Source of the DNA: Paeniglutamicibacter psychrophenolicus
Lineage (GTDB): Bacteria > Actinomycetota > Actinomycetes > Actinomycetales > Micrococcaceae
DNA length: 64,000 bases
Direction of reading: 5' to 3'
NCBI RefSeq assembly: GCF_017876575.1
Contig: NZ_JAGIOE010000001.1
Span: 3,390,443-3,454,442, forward strand
Part shown: piece by piece, positions 34,879-49,478 of the stretch
Numbering within the stretch: the stretch's first letter is position 1
Layout of the letters: each line of letters starts with the position of its first letter
The notes under the pieces: model-generated
What the model saw: the letters and a program-made list of their open reading frames with translations, nothing else
Databases searched by the model: none
What the model was told of the DNA's origin: nothing
Position numbers and translations under genes: made by a program

Positions 34879-34935
34879 AAGGGCCGGACCCCCACCGCGG
34901 TCCCCCAAGGGAATCGTGGTGGGGCTCCGGCCCTT
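34879..34935. terminator. bidirectional terminator between the protease gene and pyk
   Basis: A 17-bp stem with one mismatch (34879-34895 against 34919-34935, arms AAGGGCCGGACCCCCAC and GTGGGGCTCCGGCCCTT) has a 23-nt loop. It lies 7-17 bp from both convergent stops and would work in both directions. Confidence 0.7.
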
Positions 34936-34952
34936 GCCGTGCCTGGAACCGG

Positions 34953-36470
34953 CTAGATGGTGTGGCTGTTTTCGCCCTCGACCTTGTCCGAGTCCCACGG
35001 ACCGACCTTCTCGCGGGCAGGCATCGGCTTGCCGTCGGTGAGCTGGCCGGCGTCCGCAAGGTCGCCGACCTTGTGGATGCGCAGCGAGTTGGTGGACCCG
35101 GCCTGTCCGGGAGGTGACCCGGCGGCGATGCAGACAATGTCGTTGATCTCGGCCAGGCCTTCCTGCAGGAGTGCGCGGTCGACCTGTGCGGTCATCTTGT
35201 CGGTGTGGTCGGCGTATTCGACCAGGCGCGGCTGGATGCCCCACATCAGTGTCATGATGTTGTAGGTCTGCGGCAGCGGGGTGAAGGCCAGGACCGGGCG
35301 CTTCGGGCGCAGCCGGGACAGGCGTCGGGCGGAGTCGCCGGACTGGGTGAAGGCCACGATGTACTTGGCATCCAACTGGTCGGCGATTTCCACTGCGGCA
35401 CGGGTGATGGCGCCGCCACGGGTCTTGGGCTTGGAGCCCAGGCGCGGGATGCGGTCCAGTCCGTGCTTTTCCGTGGAGGAGATGATCCGTGCCATGGTCT
35501 CGACGGTCTCGATGGGGTATTCGCCCACCGAGGTCTCGCCCGAGAGCATGACCGCGTCGGCACCGTCGAGGACGGCATTGGCGCAGTCCGAGGCCTCGGC
35601 GCGGGTCGGCGTCGGGGACTCGATCATCGACTCGAGCACCTGGGTCGCCACGATGACGGGCTTGGCCCAGCGGCGGGCCAGCTCGATGGCGCGCTTCTGC
35701 ACCAGCGGGACCTCCTCGAGCGGAAGCTCCACGCCGAGGTCGCCACGGGCCACCATGATGGCGTCGAAGGCGTCGATGATTTCTTCCAGCGCGTCAACCG
35801 CCTGCGGCTTTTCGATCTTGGCGATGACCGGAAGGCGACGGCCTTCCTCGTCCATGATCTCGTGGACGCGCCCGATGTCGGCGGCGTTGCGCACGAAGGA
35901 CAGGGCGACCATGTCGACGCCAGCCCGAATGGCCCAGCGCAGGTCGTCCTCGTCCTTTTCGCTCAGGGCGGGAACGTTCACGGCCACGCCGGGAAGGTTG
36001 ATGCCCTTGTTGTTGGACACCTCCCCGCCCACGACGACCTCGGTGACAACCTTCTCGTCATCCACGGCCGTGGCGCGCAGGGCGACCTTGCCGTCGTTGA
36101 TCAAGAGGATGTCGCCCACGTTGACATCGGTGGGCAGGCCCTTGAACGTCGTGGAGCAGAACGTGCCATCGCCCAGCACGTCGGCAATCACGATGGTGAA
36201 CGTGTCCCCGACCTTGAGCATGTGCTTGGCGTCGTCCACGAAGCGGCCCAGGCGGATCTTCGGTCCCTGCAGGTCGGCAAAGATGCCCACCGGGCGGCCG
36301 AGCTCCTCGGCCGCCGCACGCACGTTGCCGAGGTTCTCGGCATGCATCGAGTGGTCGCCGTGGCTCATGTTCAGCCGGGCGACGTCGACACCCGCCTTGA
36401 GCACTGCCAATGTCTTGTCGTAGGTACCGATCGCCGGGCCCCAGGTGGCCACGATTTTTGCGCGTCTCAT
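34953..36470 (-). CDS. pyk: pyruvate kinase
   Basis: This 505-residue glycolytic enzyme converts phosphoenolpyruvate and ADP to pyruvate and ATP in the cytosol. It opens RRAKIVATWGPAIG and has ARLNMSHGDH, FADLQGPKIRLG, LINDGKVALRA, then IAKIEKPQAVDALEEI with the catalytic Lys, MVARGDLGVELPLEEVP for metal and substrate binding, and ATQVLESMIESPTPTRAEASD. The C-terminal domain ends in an acidic tail. The usual KIVATLGPA motif reads KIVATWGPA here. TAGGCT lies 6 nt before the ATG, suggesting a leaderless message. It is monocistronic with a shared terminator downstream. Confidence 0.96.
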   Translation of the reverse strand: MRRAKIVATWGPAIGTYDKTLAVLKAGVDVARLNMSHGDHSMHAENLGNVRAAAEELGRPVGIFADLQGPKIRLGRFVDDAKHMLKVGDTFTIVIADVLGDGTFCSTTFKGLPTDVNVGDILLINDGKVALRATAVDDEKVVTEVVVGGEVSNNKGINLPGVAVNVPALSEKDEDDLRWAIRAGVDMVALSFVRNAADIGRVHEIMDEEGRRLPVIAKIEKPQAVDALEEIIDAFDAIMVARGDLGVELPLEEVPLVQKRAIELARRWAKPVIVATQVLESMIESPTPTRAEASDCANAVLDGADAVMLSGETSVGEYPIETVETMARIISSTEKHGLDRIPRLGSKPKTRGGAITRAAVEIADQLDAKYIVAFTQSGDSARRLSRLRPKRPVLAFTPLPQTYNIMTLMWGIQPRLVEYADHTDKMTAQVDRALLQEGLAEINDIVCIAAGSPPGQAGSTNSLRIHKVGDLADAGQLTDGKPMPAREKVGPWDSDKVEGENSHTI

Positions 36471-36476
36471 ACGGTT

Positions 36477-36482
36477 AGCCTA
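36477..36482 (-). promoter_or_regulatory. putative leaderless -10 element of pyk
   Basis: TAGGCT on the minus strand ends 6 nt before the ATG at 36470, in the context GCAGATAGGCTAACCGT. No Shine-Dalgarno is present. Confidence 0.48.
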
Positions 36483-36536
36483 TCTGCCTTTCCATTTCTC
36501 AGGTCGGGAAAACACCGCATAAGAGGTGCATCCGTT

Positions 36537-42591
<6,055 letters not shown>

Positions 42592-43134
42592 GAGTTGTCC
42601 CTTTCTCGGTGTGTGGGCGGCGGGTCTGGTTTCTTCGGACAACGGTGGCCGAGTGGGTTTTTGGGTTCGCGAATCGGTGCCCCGCTGGGGGCTTGGTGTG
42701 GGGTGTGGGTGTGGCACCGGTGATGCGGGCGCGGCAACCGTGTGTTCCAGCCGGTGGGCGGGCCGCGGGTCGTGCGCTTCCACGTCATTGTGGTTGCCGG
42801 CAGCATCGGGTGCGGATGGGGGTGGGTGTTCCGAGCCCGGTCGTGCTGCCACAGTGAAAAAAGAGTAGCACCGGCATGTTTCGGATTTATACGTGCTTTT
42901 GTTTCCAACAGTTTTCGCAGTCACTACGAACCCGTTGCTGACGTGGCACTTTTGAGTTTCCTGAAAGTTTCGTCGTGAGACATAAAGGCTTCGTCATTCT
43001 TCTTCCAACGGCACCGGGGCCACTGGGCCGTGGCGGCGGGCGGATCCCCCCTGAATGAGCAGCGCGCCCGCGGGTAGACTGGCGTGAGCTGCCGCACACC
43101 CCCACCGCGGCACGCCCCGAGAGATTGCCGGCCC
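42592..43134. promoter_or_regulatory. 543-bp divergent control region of gltB and the LuxR gene
   Basis: The middle (about 42860-42990) is AT-richer than the rest. On the minus strand TATAAAT at 42885-42891 is a good -10 candidate for gltB, with about 290 nt of leader, but its -35 is weak. On the plus strand TAGACT at 43075-43080, with CTGAAT 18 bp upstream, could drive the LuxR gene. The gltB leader is long and G/T-rich; I do not recognise a riboswitch or attenuator in it. Confidence 0.35.
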
Positions 43135-45828
43135 ATGGCACGCCCCCTGATTGCCACCAAGTTGAATGCGCCCAGGCAACGACGCGGCCTGGTGGCACGT
43201 CCGCGGCTGGACTGGCTGCTGGCCCGCGGGGCCGAGGCAAGGCTCACGCTCGTCTCGGCCCCTGCCGGGTTCGGCAAGACAACGCTCCTGTCCCAGTGGT
43301 GGGGGCAGGACCACGCAGGGGATCGCCGCGTTGCGTGGCTTTCCCTGGACGCGGCGGACAACGATCCCGCGTCGTTCTGGACCGGAGTGGTGGCAACCCT
43401 GCAAGCGGCGGTTCCCGGCGTCGGCCCATCGGCAATGGAACCTGTTGCGGTCTCCCCCACGCCAACCGGACCCGAGCTCGCCATCCTGCTGAACGAGCTC
43501 GCCGCGGACCCCTCGAACCTCTGGCTGGTCCTTGACGACTACCACTTCATCTCCAACCGCGATGTTGGTGAGGCCATGGCATTCTTCCTTGACCACCTCC
43601 CGCCGCGGGTGCACCTGGTCATCAGCACCCGTTCCGATCCGGATCTGCCGCTGGCTCGTTGGCGGGGACGAGGCGAGCTGGTGGAGATCCGTGCCGAGCA
43701 CTTGCGGTTTACCGCGCCGGAGACGGCCGAATACCTCAATGCGGTGTCGGGGCTGGAGCTGGCCCCGGAGCAGGTGGCGGTGTTGGGGCAACGCACGGAG
43801 GGGTGGATCGCGGCGCTCCAACTCGCCTCGATCTCCTTGGTCGGACACGGGGACGCAGCGGGATTCATTGACCGCTTTGCCGGGAATGACAGGTATGTCG
43901 TCGACTACCTTGTCGAGGAGGTGCTGGCGCACCAGCCGGCACCGGTTCGCGACTTCCTGCTGGACACCTGCGTCCTTGATCGACTGACGGGTCCGCTGTG
44001 CGATGCCTTGGGCGGGCGCGGCGACGGGGACCGCATGCTCAGGGAGCTGGAGCGAGCCAACCTCTTCCTTGTCCCGCTGGATGAGAAGAGGCAGTGGTAC
44101 CGCTACCACCAGCTATTCGCCGACGTGCTGCGGGCACGACTTTCAGGTGAGCGGCCCGGAAAGGTTGTCTTGCTGCACCGGCGTGCCAGCCAGTGGTACG
44201 GGGCCCGTGACCTGTGGCCGGATGCCGTCGGGTACGCCCTGGCTGCCGAGGACTTCGAGGATGCGGCGCACCTCATGGAGCTGGCCTTGCCCGGGATCCG
44301 CCGCAACCGGCAGGATGCGCTGCTGCTCGGCTGGCTGGACCGGCTTCCCGATTCCGTGGTTCGGCGCAGCCCGGTGCTCAGCGTGTTCCATGGGTTCCGG
44401 CTTCTGGCAGGAGGTGACCTCGACGGGGTTGAGCCCCGGCTTCTCGATGCTGAACGAGCGCTGGGGAGGTTGTCCCGCGGTCCTGTTCGGCCCGAGCCCG
44501 AAACCGAAGAACTGCGCGCGCTGCCTGCGACAATCGCCGTCTACCGCGCCGCTCTGGCACAGGCACGCGGGGATGTGGCGGGCACCTCCAATCATGCCCG
44601 GACCGCTCTCGAAGCGGCCGACCCGGAAGACCACCTGTCCCTTGGCGCGGCGTCCGGCTACCTGGGGCTCGCGGCCTGGGCGCAAGGCACGGTGGCCGAC
44701 GCGCTGGCGTTGTTCGGACGGGCGGTGGAACACCTGCACCTGGCCGGAAACCTGGTCGATGAACTCGGCAGCACGGTGCTCCTCGCCGACATGTGGCTCG
44801 CCGCGGGCCGACCCGACACGGCGCGCCGGCTCTGCGCGGATGCCCTGGCCCGGGCCGAGGCGCAAGGCACCCACTTGTCGCGGGCGGTCGCCGAATTGCA
44901 TGTGGGGCTGGGTGAGATCGACAGCCAGGCGGGAGACCTCGAGGCCGCCGAGGGACACCTGGTTTCCGCCGCGGCGTTGCTGGAACACGCGCCGATGACC
45001 GAGAGCAGGTACCGCTGGTTCGTGGCCAAGGCCCTGCTCGCCCGTGCGCAGGGCGAACCGGAGGAGGCAATCGCCCTTCTGGACCAGGGCGCAAGGCTCT
45101 ACCGTCGGGGGTTCTTCCCCGAGGTCCGCCCCATCCCGGCGCTGAAGGCACGGGTGTGGATCGCCGAAGGCAAGCTGCAACAGGCCGCCGACTGGGCGCA
45201 GGAATGCGGGGTTGGCACCACCGACGAGGTCGGATATCTGGCCGAGTTCAACCAGCTCACGCTGGTGCGCCTGTTGATCGCACGGCACCGGGCGGACCCG
45301 GGGACAGATGCGGCCCGGCACGCGGCCGCACTGCTGGATCGGTTGCTGCCGGGTGCCGAGGCATCCGGGCGGGGCGCGAGCGTCATGGAGATCCGGCTGC
45401 TGCAGGCCCTTGCATACGATGCCCTCGGGCATCGGGCACGGGCCCGGGCCGCGCTGGGCCTGGCGATGTCCGCTGTTTCCGAGCCGGAGGCATACCTCCG
45501 GCTTTTCCTGGACGAGGGAGAACCCCTGCTCGGTCTGCTGCGCGAGGCTTCCCGCCAGCCGGGCGCCGGTGCGGTGATCACGCGGTTGCTGCGCCTCGGC
45601 ATGATTCCCCGCGCGGCGGCTGGACCGACCCCGCCGGACTCCCTCAGCGAACGGGAGCTGCAGGTGCTGGGACTTTTGGGCAGTGCACTGAACGGGCCGC
45701 AGATCGCGGCGGAATTGTTCATCTCCTACAACACGCTGCGCACCCACACCAAGCACATCTTCACCAAGCTCGATGTCACCGACCGCCGGGCAGCGGTGAT
45801 CCGGGCGCGCGAACTCGGCTTGCTGTAA
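43135..45828 (+). CDS. LAL-type (MalT-like) LuxR-family transcriptional regulator
   Basis: The protein has 897 residues. The STAND-type ATPase has Walker A SAPAGFGKTT at about 41-50 and the Walker B region NLWLVLDDYHFI. Winged-helix and TPR-like repeats fill the middle. A C-terminal LuxR helix-turn-helix (SLSERELQVLGLL ... NTLRTHTKHIFTKLDVTDR) closes the protein. Such large ATP-binding LuxR proteins sense small effectors and switch on neighbouring genes. The ATG at 43135 begins at MARPLIATKL, the family N-terminus. It is co-directional with three small genes starting 127 bp downstream, its likely targets. The effector is unknown. Confidence 0.9.
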   Translation: MARPLIATKLNAPRQRRGLVARPRLDWLLARGAEARLTLVSAPAGFGKTTLLSQWWGQDHAGDRRVAWLSLDAADNDPASFWTGVVATLQAAVPGVGPSAMEPVAVSPTPTGPELAILLNELAADPSNLWLVLDDYHFISNRDVGEAMAFFLDHLPPRVHLVISTRSDPDLPLARWRGRGELVEIRAEHLRFTAPETAEYLNAVSGLELAPEQVAVLGQRTEGWIAALQLASISLVGHGDAAGFIDRFAGNDRYVVDYLVEEVLAHQPAPVRDFLLDTCVLDRLTGPLCDALGGRGDGDRMLRELERANLFLVPLDEKRQWYRYHQLFADVLRARLSGERPGKVVLLHRRASQWYGARDLWPDAVGYALAAEDFEDAAHLMELALPGIRRNRQDALLLGWLDRLPDSVVRRSPVLSVFHGFRLLAGGDLDGVEPRLLDAERALGRLSRGPVRPEPETEELRALPATIAVYRAALAQARGDVAGTSNHARTALEAADPEDHLSLGAASGYLGLAAWAQGTVADALALFGRAVEHLHLAGNLVDELGSTVLLADMWLAAGRPDTARRLCADALARAEAQGTHLSRAVAELHVGLGEIDSQAGDLEAAEGHLVSAAALLEHAPMTESRYRWFVAKALLARAQGEPEEAIALLDQGARLYRRGFFPEVRPIPALKARVWIAEGKLQQAADWAQECGVGTTDEVGYLAEFNQLTLVRLLIARHRADPGTDAARHAAALLDRLLPGAEASGRGASVMEIRLLQALAYDALGHRARARAALGLAMSAVSEPEAYLRLFLDEGEPLLGLLREASRQPGAGAVITRLLRLGMIPRAAAGPTPPDSLSERELQVLGLLGSALNGPQIAAELFISYNTLRTHTKHIFTKLDVTDRRAAVIRARELGLL

Positions 45829-45955
45829 CCGGCCGGAACATCCGGTTCCCACCCCGAGGATCACATCATTGGGTGATGCCCCTCGGAGGGTGGATTCCTA
45901 GTCTGGAGGCATCACGCGGCACCCGTCGCGGAAACCCGCAACCAGGGAGCCCGAC

Positions 45956-46645
45956 ATGTCCATCACCACCACCAAGATCGCCCGCGCCGCCGGATTGTGC
46001 GCAGCTGCAGCGGGCCTGCTGTTCCTCGCCGTCCAGGTCAACCACCCGCATCTGGACGCCGTCTTTGCCACCACGCCCGAATACCTGCTGCGCCAGGGTG
46101 CAAAGCTTGCGATGTCGGTCCTCGCGCTCATTGGCATCACCGGCATGTACCTGGTGCAGACCCGGAAAATGGGAGTGCTTGGTCTGCTCGGCTACCTCCT
46201 CTTCGGTGCCTGCTACCTCATCATGATGAGCGTGGAGGCCATCGGCGCGGTCGTCCTGCCGGTCCTGGCCCACGACGCGCCGGGGTACGTCAATGACGTG
46301 TTCGCGGCCGCCACGGGCGGCAGCGCAACCGGTGGCATCGGACTGATGATGGCCCTCACCCTGGCCTCCGCAGGCACCTACATCGCCGGCGGGACCATTT
46401 TCGGCATCGCCTTGTTCCGGGCCGGGCTCCTTGCCCGATGGGCTGCCGCGCTGCTGGCCGCGGGCACCGCCGCGACCATCGCCATCCCCCTGCTGCCCAT
46501 GGTCAACGAAAGGTTGTTCGCGGTTCCCACCGGGGTGGCCCTGCTCGGCCTCGGATTCTCTTTGTGGCGCGTGCAGCGCACCGCGGGCGACGGGGACCTT
46601 GGGCTTTCCACCGCCTCGGCACCGGCGAAGCGTGGTGCAAAATGA
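45956..46645 (+). CDS. DUF4386-like multipass membrane protein
   Basis: The protein has 229 residues and about six hydrophobic helices, beginning with ARAAGLCAAAAGLLFLAVQV. AGGGAG lies about 8 nt before the ATG. It resembles unnamed membrane proteins of the DUF4386 type that sit beside LAL regulators. No catalytic motif is visible. Its stop overlaps the next gene by 4 nt (ATGA). Function unknown; membership of a LuxR-controlled membrane module is inferred. Confidence 0.75.
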   Translation: MSITTTKIARAAGLCAAAAGLLFLAVQVNHPHLDAVFATTPEYLLRQGAKLAMSVLALIGITGMYLVQTRKMGVLGLLGYLLFGACYLIMMSVEAIGAVVLPVLAHDAPGYVNDVFAAATGGSATGGIGLMMALTLASAGTYIAGGTIFGIALFRAGLLARWAAALLAAGTAATIAIPLLPMVNERLFAVPTGVALLGLGFSLWRVQRTAGDGDLGLSTASAPAKRGAK

Positions 46646-47319
46646 GTTCCCCATCCGCTTCACGAAGCGGCGCACCGGGACGGTGGGTGCCGTTCGCGCT
46701 CATCGCCCTGGTGCTGGTCCCAGCGGTGGCGGGGGCGTTGCGGCTGGCACAGCTCTCCGGCGGGACGGTTGCCATGCCCGCCGATCCCCGCATGGCAGCC
46801 TCGCCGTGGCCCGTGTCGGTGCACATCGTTGCCGCGATCGCCTACGCGGTCGTTGGGGCGTTCCAGTTTTCCCCGAGCCTCAGGCGCCGCCGCCCGCGCC
46901 GGCACCGCCGGGTGGGCAGGGCCCTGGTGCCGCTGGGCCTGGCGGTGGCGTTCTCGGCGTTGTGGATGACGCTGTTCCATGCCCGGACCCCCGGCTCCGG
47001 CCAGTTGCTCTTCGGGCTGCGGCTGCTGTTCGGCGCGGGCATGGCCATGGCCCTCGTCCTGGGTTTCGCGGCGATCCGACGCGGCGACGTACCGTCCCAC
47101 CGGGCGTGGATGATGCGGGCCTATGCGCTGGCCCTGGGTGCCGGCACCCAGGTATTCACCCAGGGCATCGGCTATTCCCTCTTCGGAAGAAGCGAACTGG
47201 CCACCGCGCTGATGATGGGTGCCGGATGGGCGATCAATCTCCTGGCCGCGGAGGTCCTCATCCGCTCCCGCCGCGGCAAACGCTTTGGCGGTGCCCTTGC
47301 GAAGGAGGCATTCCAATGA
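46642..47319 (+). CDS. DUF2306-family membrane protein
   Basis: The protein has 225 residues and about six hydrophobic helices. VSVHIVAAIAYAVVGAFQF, the RRRRPRRHRRVGRAL loop and RRGDVPSHRAWMMRAYALALGAGTQVF contain the conserved His and Arg residues seen in DUF2306 proteins. The function of the family is unknown. The ATG overlaps the previous stop by 4 nt, and its own stop overlaps the next start by 4 nt, so all three small genes are translated in a chain. Confidence 0.8.
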   Translation: MSSPSASRSGAPGRWVPFALIALVLVPAVAGALRLAQLSGGTVAMPADPRMAASPWPVSVHIVAAIAYAVVGAFQFSPSLRRRRPRRHRRVGRALVPLGLAVAFSALWMTLFHARTPGSGQLLFGLRLLFGAGMAMALVLGFAAIRRGDVPSHRAWMMRAYALALGAGTQVFTQGIGYSLFGRSELATALMMGAGWAINLLAAEVLIRSRRGKRFGGALAKEAFQ

Positions 47320-47594
47320 GCCGGCTTCCGGCGCCGCGGGCGCCGGCCGGCTACCGGGTTCACGTCGAAGGTCGGCTGGATCCCGGGTGGTCGGCCTGGT
47401 TCGACGGCCTGGCACTGTCACCGGAGGCCGACGGCACCACCAACATCGTGGTCCCGGACCAGGCGGCGCTGCACGGGCTGCTCGCCAAGGTGCGGGACCT
47501 GGGTCCCGTCCTGATATCCGTGGAGGCCATCGGTCCCAAACCCCGCGGGGAACCGCCGGAACAAACGACAACGGCCGGTCCTCCCCTTCCGTGA
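47316..47594 (+). CDS. small conserved protein of the LAL-regulator module
   Basis: This 92-residue protein has no membrane helix. The segments YRVHVEGRLDPGWSAWFDGL and VPDQAALHGLLAKVRDLGPVLISVE form a compact alpha/beta pattern that I recall in small proteins next to LAL regulators and DUF2306 genes in Actinobacteria. GGAGG lies 9 nt before the ATG, which overlaps the upstream stop by 4 nt. Its stop codon (47592-47594) falls in the loop of the terminator hairpin. Function unknown; a ligand-binding or regulatory role is guesswork. Confidence 0.72.
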   Translation: MSRLPAPRAPAGYRVHVEGRLDPGWSAWFDGLALSPEADGTTNIVVPDQAALHGLLAKVRDLGPVLISVEAIGPKPRGEPPEQTTTAGPPLP

Positions 47595-47614
47595 AGAAGG
47601 GGAGGACCGGCCGT
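47571..47614. terminator. perfect bidirectional terminator between the LAL module and lgt
   Basis: A perfect 18-bp stem (ACGGCCGGTCCTCCCCTT at 47571-47588 with its complement at 47597-47614) has an 8-nt loop that contains the TGA of the 92-residue gene. It can end both the plus-strand module and the minus-strand trp-lgt operon, whose lgt stop is 42 bp away. Confidence 0.8.
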
Positions 47615-47655
47615 CGCGCGGCACCGTGGATCCGTTTCCGGACGGTGCTTCGGTG

Positions 47656-48687
47656 CTACTTGTCCTGGGTTGCAGGCCCGGTCTCGCCGGTATCCGGCTT
47701 GCCGTCCGCGGGCTTGCTGTTCCCGGGCTTCGAATCGTCCTTGGTGGGCTCGTCCGTCTCCGTGGTTGCTGCGGCGACTTCGGCCTTGGGCTCGCGGCCC
47801 TTGAGGTAGACCCCGGGATCCGGCAGCGGGCGCAGGCGGGTGAGCACGAAGACCAGCCCGATGATGCCCATGATGATCATGACGATGGCCAGCCACATGT
47901 GCACGCGCAGCCCGATGCCCACGATGGTGATGGTGTCCGCGGCGTCGATGCGCATGGTTTCCATGATGGTCCGGCCGATGCCGTACCACAGGATGTAGGT
48001 CCAGAACAGGGACGCCCGGCGCAGCTTGAACTTCCGGTCGAGGGCCAGCAGCAGGAAGACCCCGGCCACGTTCCACAGGGATTCGTAGAGGAAGGTCGGC
48101 TGGAACAGGGTTCCGGCCGGCAGCCCCGGGGGGAAGTTGTAGCTGTTCGGGTCGATTTCCAGGCCCCACGGCAGCGTGGTGGGCTTCCCGAAGAGTTCCT
48201 GGTTGAACCAGTTGCCCCAGCGGCCGAAGGCCTGGGCCAGCAGCACGCCCGGGACCGCGGCGTCCAGGAACGCCGAGAGGCGCACCCCGGCACGGCGGCA
48301 GGCGATCCAGGCACCCAGGGAGCCCAGCGAGATGGCACCCATGATGCCCAGCCCGCCTGCCCAGATCTGCGGGATCTCCGAAAGGTGCGCCGACTGCCCC
48401 TGGAGGCCGAAGTAGTACTCCGGGTCCGTGACCAGCACGTGGTACAGGCGTCCGCCGACGATGCCGAACGGGATCGCCCAGATGCAGATGTCCCAGACCA
48501 CGTCCTCCGGCCCGCCCTTGGCCCGCCAGCGCCGCGACGCGATCCACATGGCGGCAACGATGCCGATCATGATGCAGATCGCGTAGGCGTGGATGGTCAG
48601 CGGGCCGATGGAGAACTTCGAGAACTCGGACGGCGGGCTCGGGATCGAGGCCAGGATGTTGGTTCCGACCGCGGCCAGGGGCATCAT
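47656..48687 (-). CDS. lgt: prolipoprotein diacylglyceryl transferase
   Basis: This 343-residue inner-membrane enzyme transfers diacylglyceryl from phosphatidylglycerol to the lipobox cysteine of prelipoproteins. The Lgt signature GRWGNWFNQELFG is complete, with RLYHVL, GGLGIMGA and the TFLYESLWN / R-x-x-M-E-T-M-R region also present and about seven helices. The C-terminal 60 residues form a charged Lys/Asp/Pro-rich tail, common in Actinobacteria. Its start overlaps the trpA stop by 4 nt, so it is the last gene of the trp operon. Confidence 0.95.
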   Translation of the reverse strand: MMPLAAVGTNILASIPSPPSEFSKFSIGPLTIHAYAICIMIGIVAAMWIASRRWRAKGGPEDVVWDICIWAIPFGIVGGRLYHVLVTDPEYYFGLQGQSAHLSEIPQIWAGGLGIMGAISLGSLGAWIACRRAGVRLSAFLDAAVPGVLLAQAFGRWGNWFNQELFGKPTTLPWGLEIDPNSYNFPPGLPAGTLFQPTFLYESLWNVAGVFLLLALDRKFKLRRASLFWTYILWYGIGRTIMETMRIDAADTITIVGIGLRVHMWLAIVMIIMGIIGLVFVLTRLRPLPDPGVYLKGREPKAEVAAATTETDEPTKDDSKPGNSKPADGKPDTGETGPATQDK

Positions 48688-49478
48688 GCGTTCACTGCCC
48701 GCCCGCTGAGTTCCGCGGTCAGCTTGGCAACCGCGTCCACTCCCCCGTCGCCGAGGGCCGCGACCAATGCGGTGCCCACGATGACGCCGTCGGAGTAGGC
48801 GCCGATTTCTTCCACGTGCTTGCGCTGCGAGACGCCCAGGCCCACGCAGGCGTTTTCGGCGCCGGCGGCGTGGGCCGCGGCGACCACGGCGGCCGCGGCG
48901 TCGGAGACCTCGGCGCGGGCGCCGGTGACGCCCATGACCGAGACGCAGTAGACGAAGCCGCGGCTGGCGGCCACGGTGGCCTTCATGCGGGCCTCGGTGG
49001 AGGACGGTGCGACCAGGAAGACGCGGTCAAGGCCGTACTTGTCGGAGGCTTCCATCCATTCGGCGGCCTCGTCCGGGACCAGGTCCGGGGTGATCAGTCC
49101 GGCGCCGCCGGCCTCGGCCAGGCGGCGGGAGAACTCGTCCACGCCCATGCGCAGCACCGGGTTCCAGTAGGTCATGACCATGACCGTTGCCGAGCAGCGG
49201 GCGGTGATGCCCTTGATGATGTCGAACACCTGGGCGACCCTGAAGCCCTGGGCCAGCGACTGGACCGTGGCGGCCTGGATGACCGAGCCGTCCATCACGG
49301 GGTCCGAGTACGGGATGCCGACCTCGATGATGTCGGCGCCGTTTTCGGCCATGGCCACGGCGGCGTCGATGGTGCCCTGCACGTCGGGGTAGCCGGCGGG
49401 CAGGTAGCAGATCAGTGCCGGACGGCCTTCGGCGCGGGCGGCCGCGATGGCTGCACCGCTCTTTGATACGGGGCTCAC
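48684..49478 (-). CDS. trpA: tryptophan synthase alpha subunit
   Basis: This 264-residue TIM barrel cleaves indole-glycerol phosphate to indole and glyceraldehyde 3-phosphate. [13 protein letters not shown] holds the catalytic glutamate and the phosphate-side loop; [11 protein letters not shown] and [14 protein letters not shown] follow. The start is the GTG at 49478, whose TGA-containing overlap with the trpB stop (GTGA) couples translation. The longer open frame to 49682 lies inside trpB and reads basic, unlikely residues. Confidence 0.95.
   Translation of the reverse strand: MSPVSKSGAAIAAARAEGRPALICYLPAGYPDVQGTIDAAVAMAENGADIIEVGIPYSDPVMDGSVIQAATVQSLAQGFRVAQVFDIIKGITARCSATVMVMTYWNPVLRMGVDEFSRRLAEAGGAGLITPDLVPDEAAEWMEASDKYGLDRVFLVAPSSTEARMKATVAASRGFVYCVSVMGVTGARAEVSDAAAAVVAAAHAAGAENACVGLGVSQRKHVEEIGAYSDGVIVGTALVAALGDGGVDAVAKLTAELSGRAVNA

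Noticed and set aside
42592-42924. 111-residue N-terminal extension of gltB
   Set aside because: Composition is His/Pro-rich, and the amidotransferase starts just after the RBS-supported ATG at 42591.
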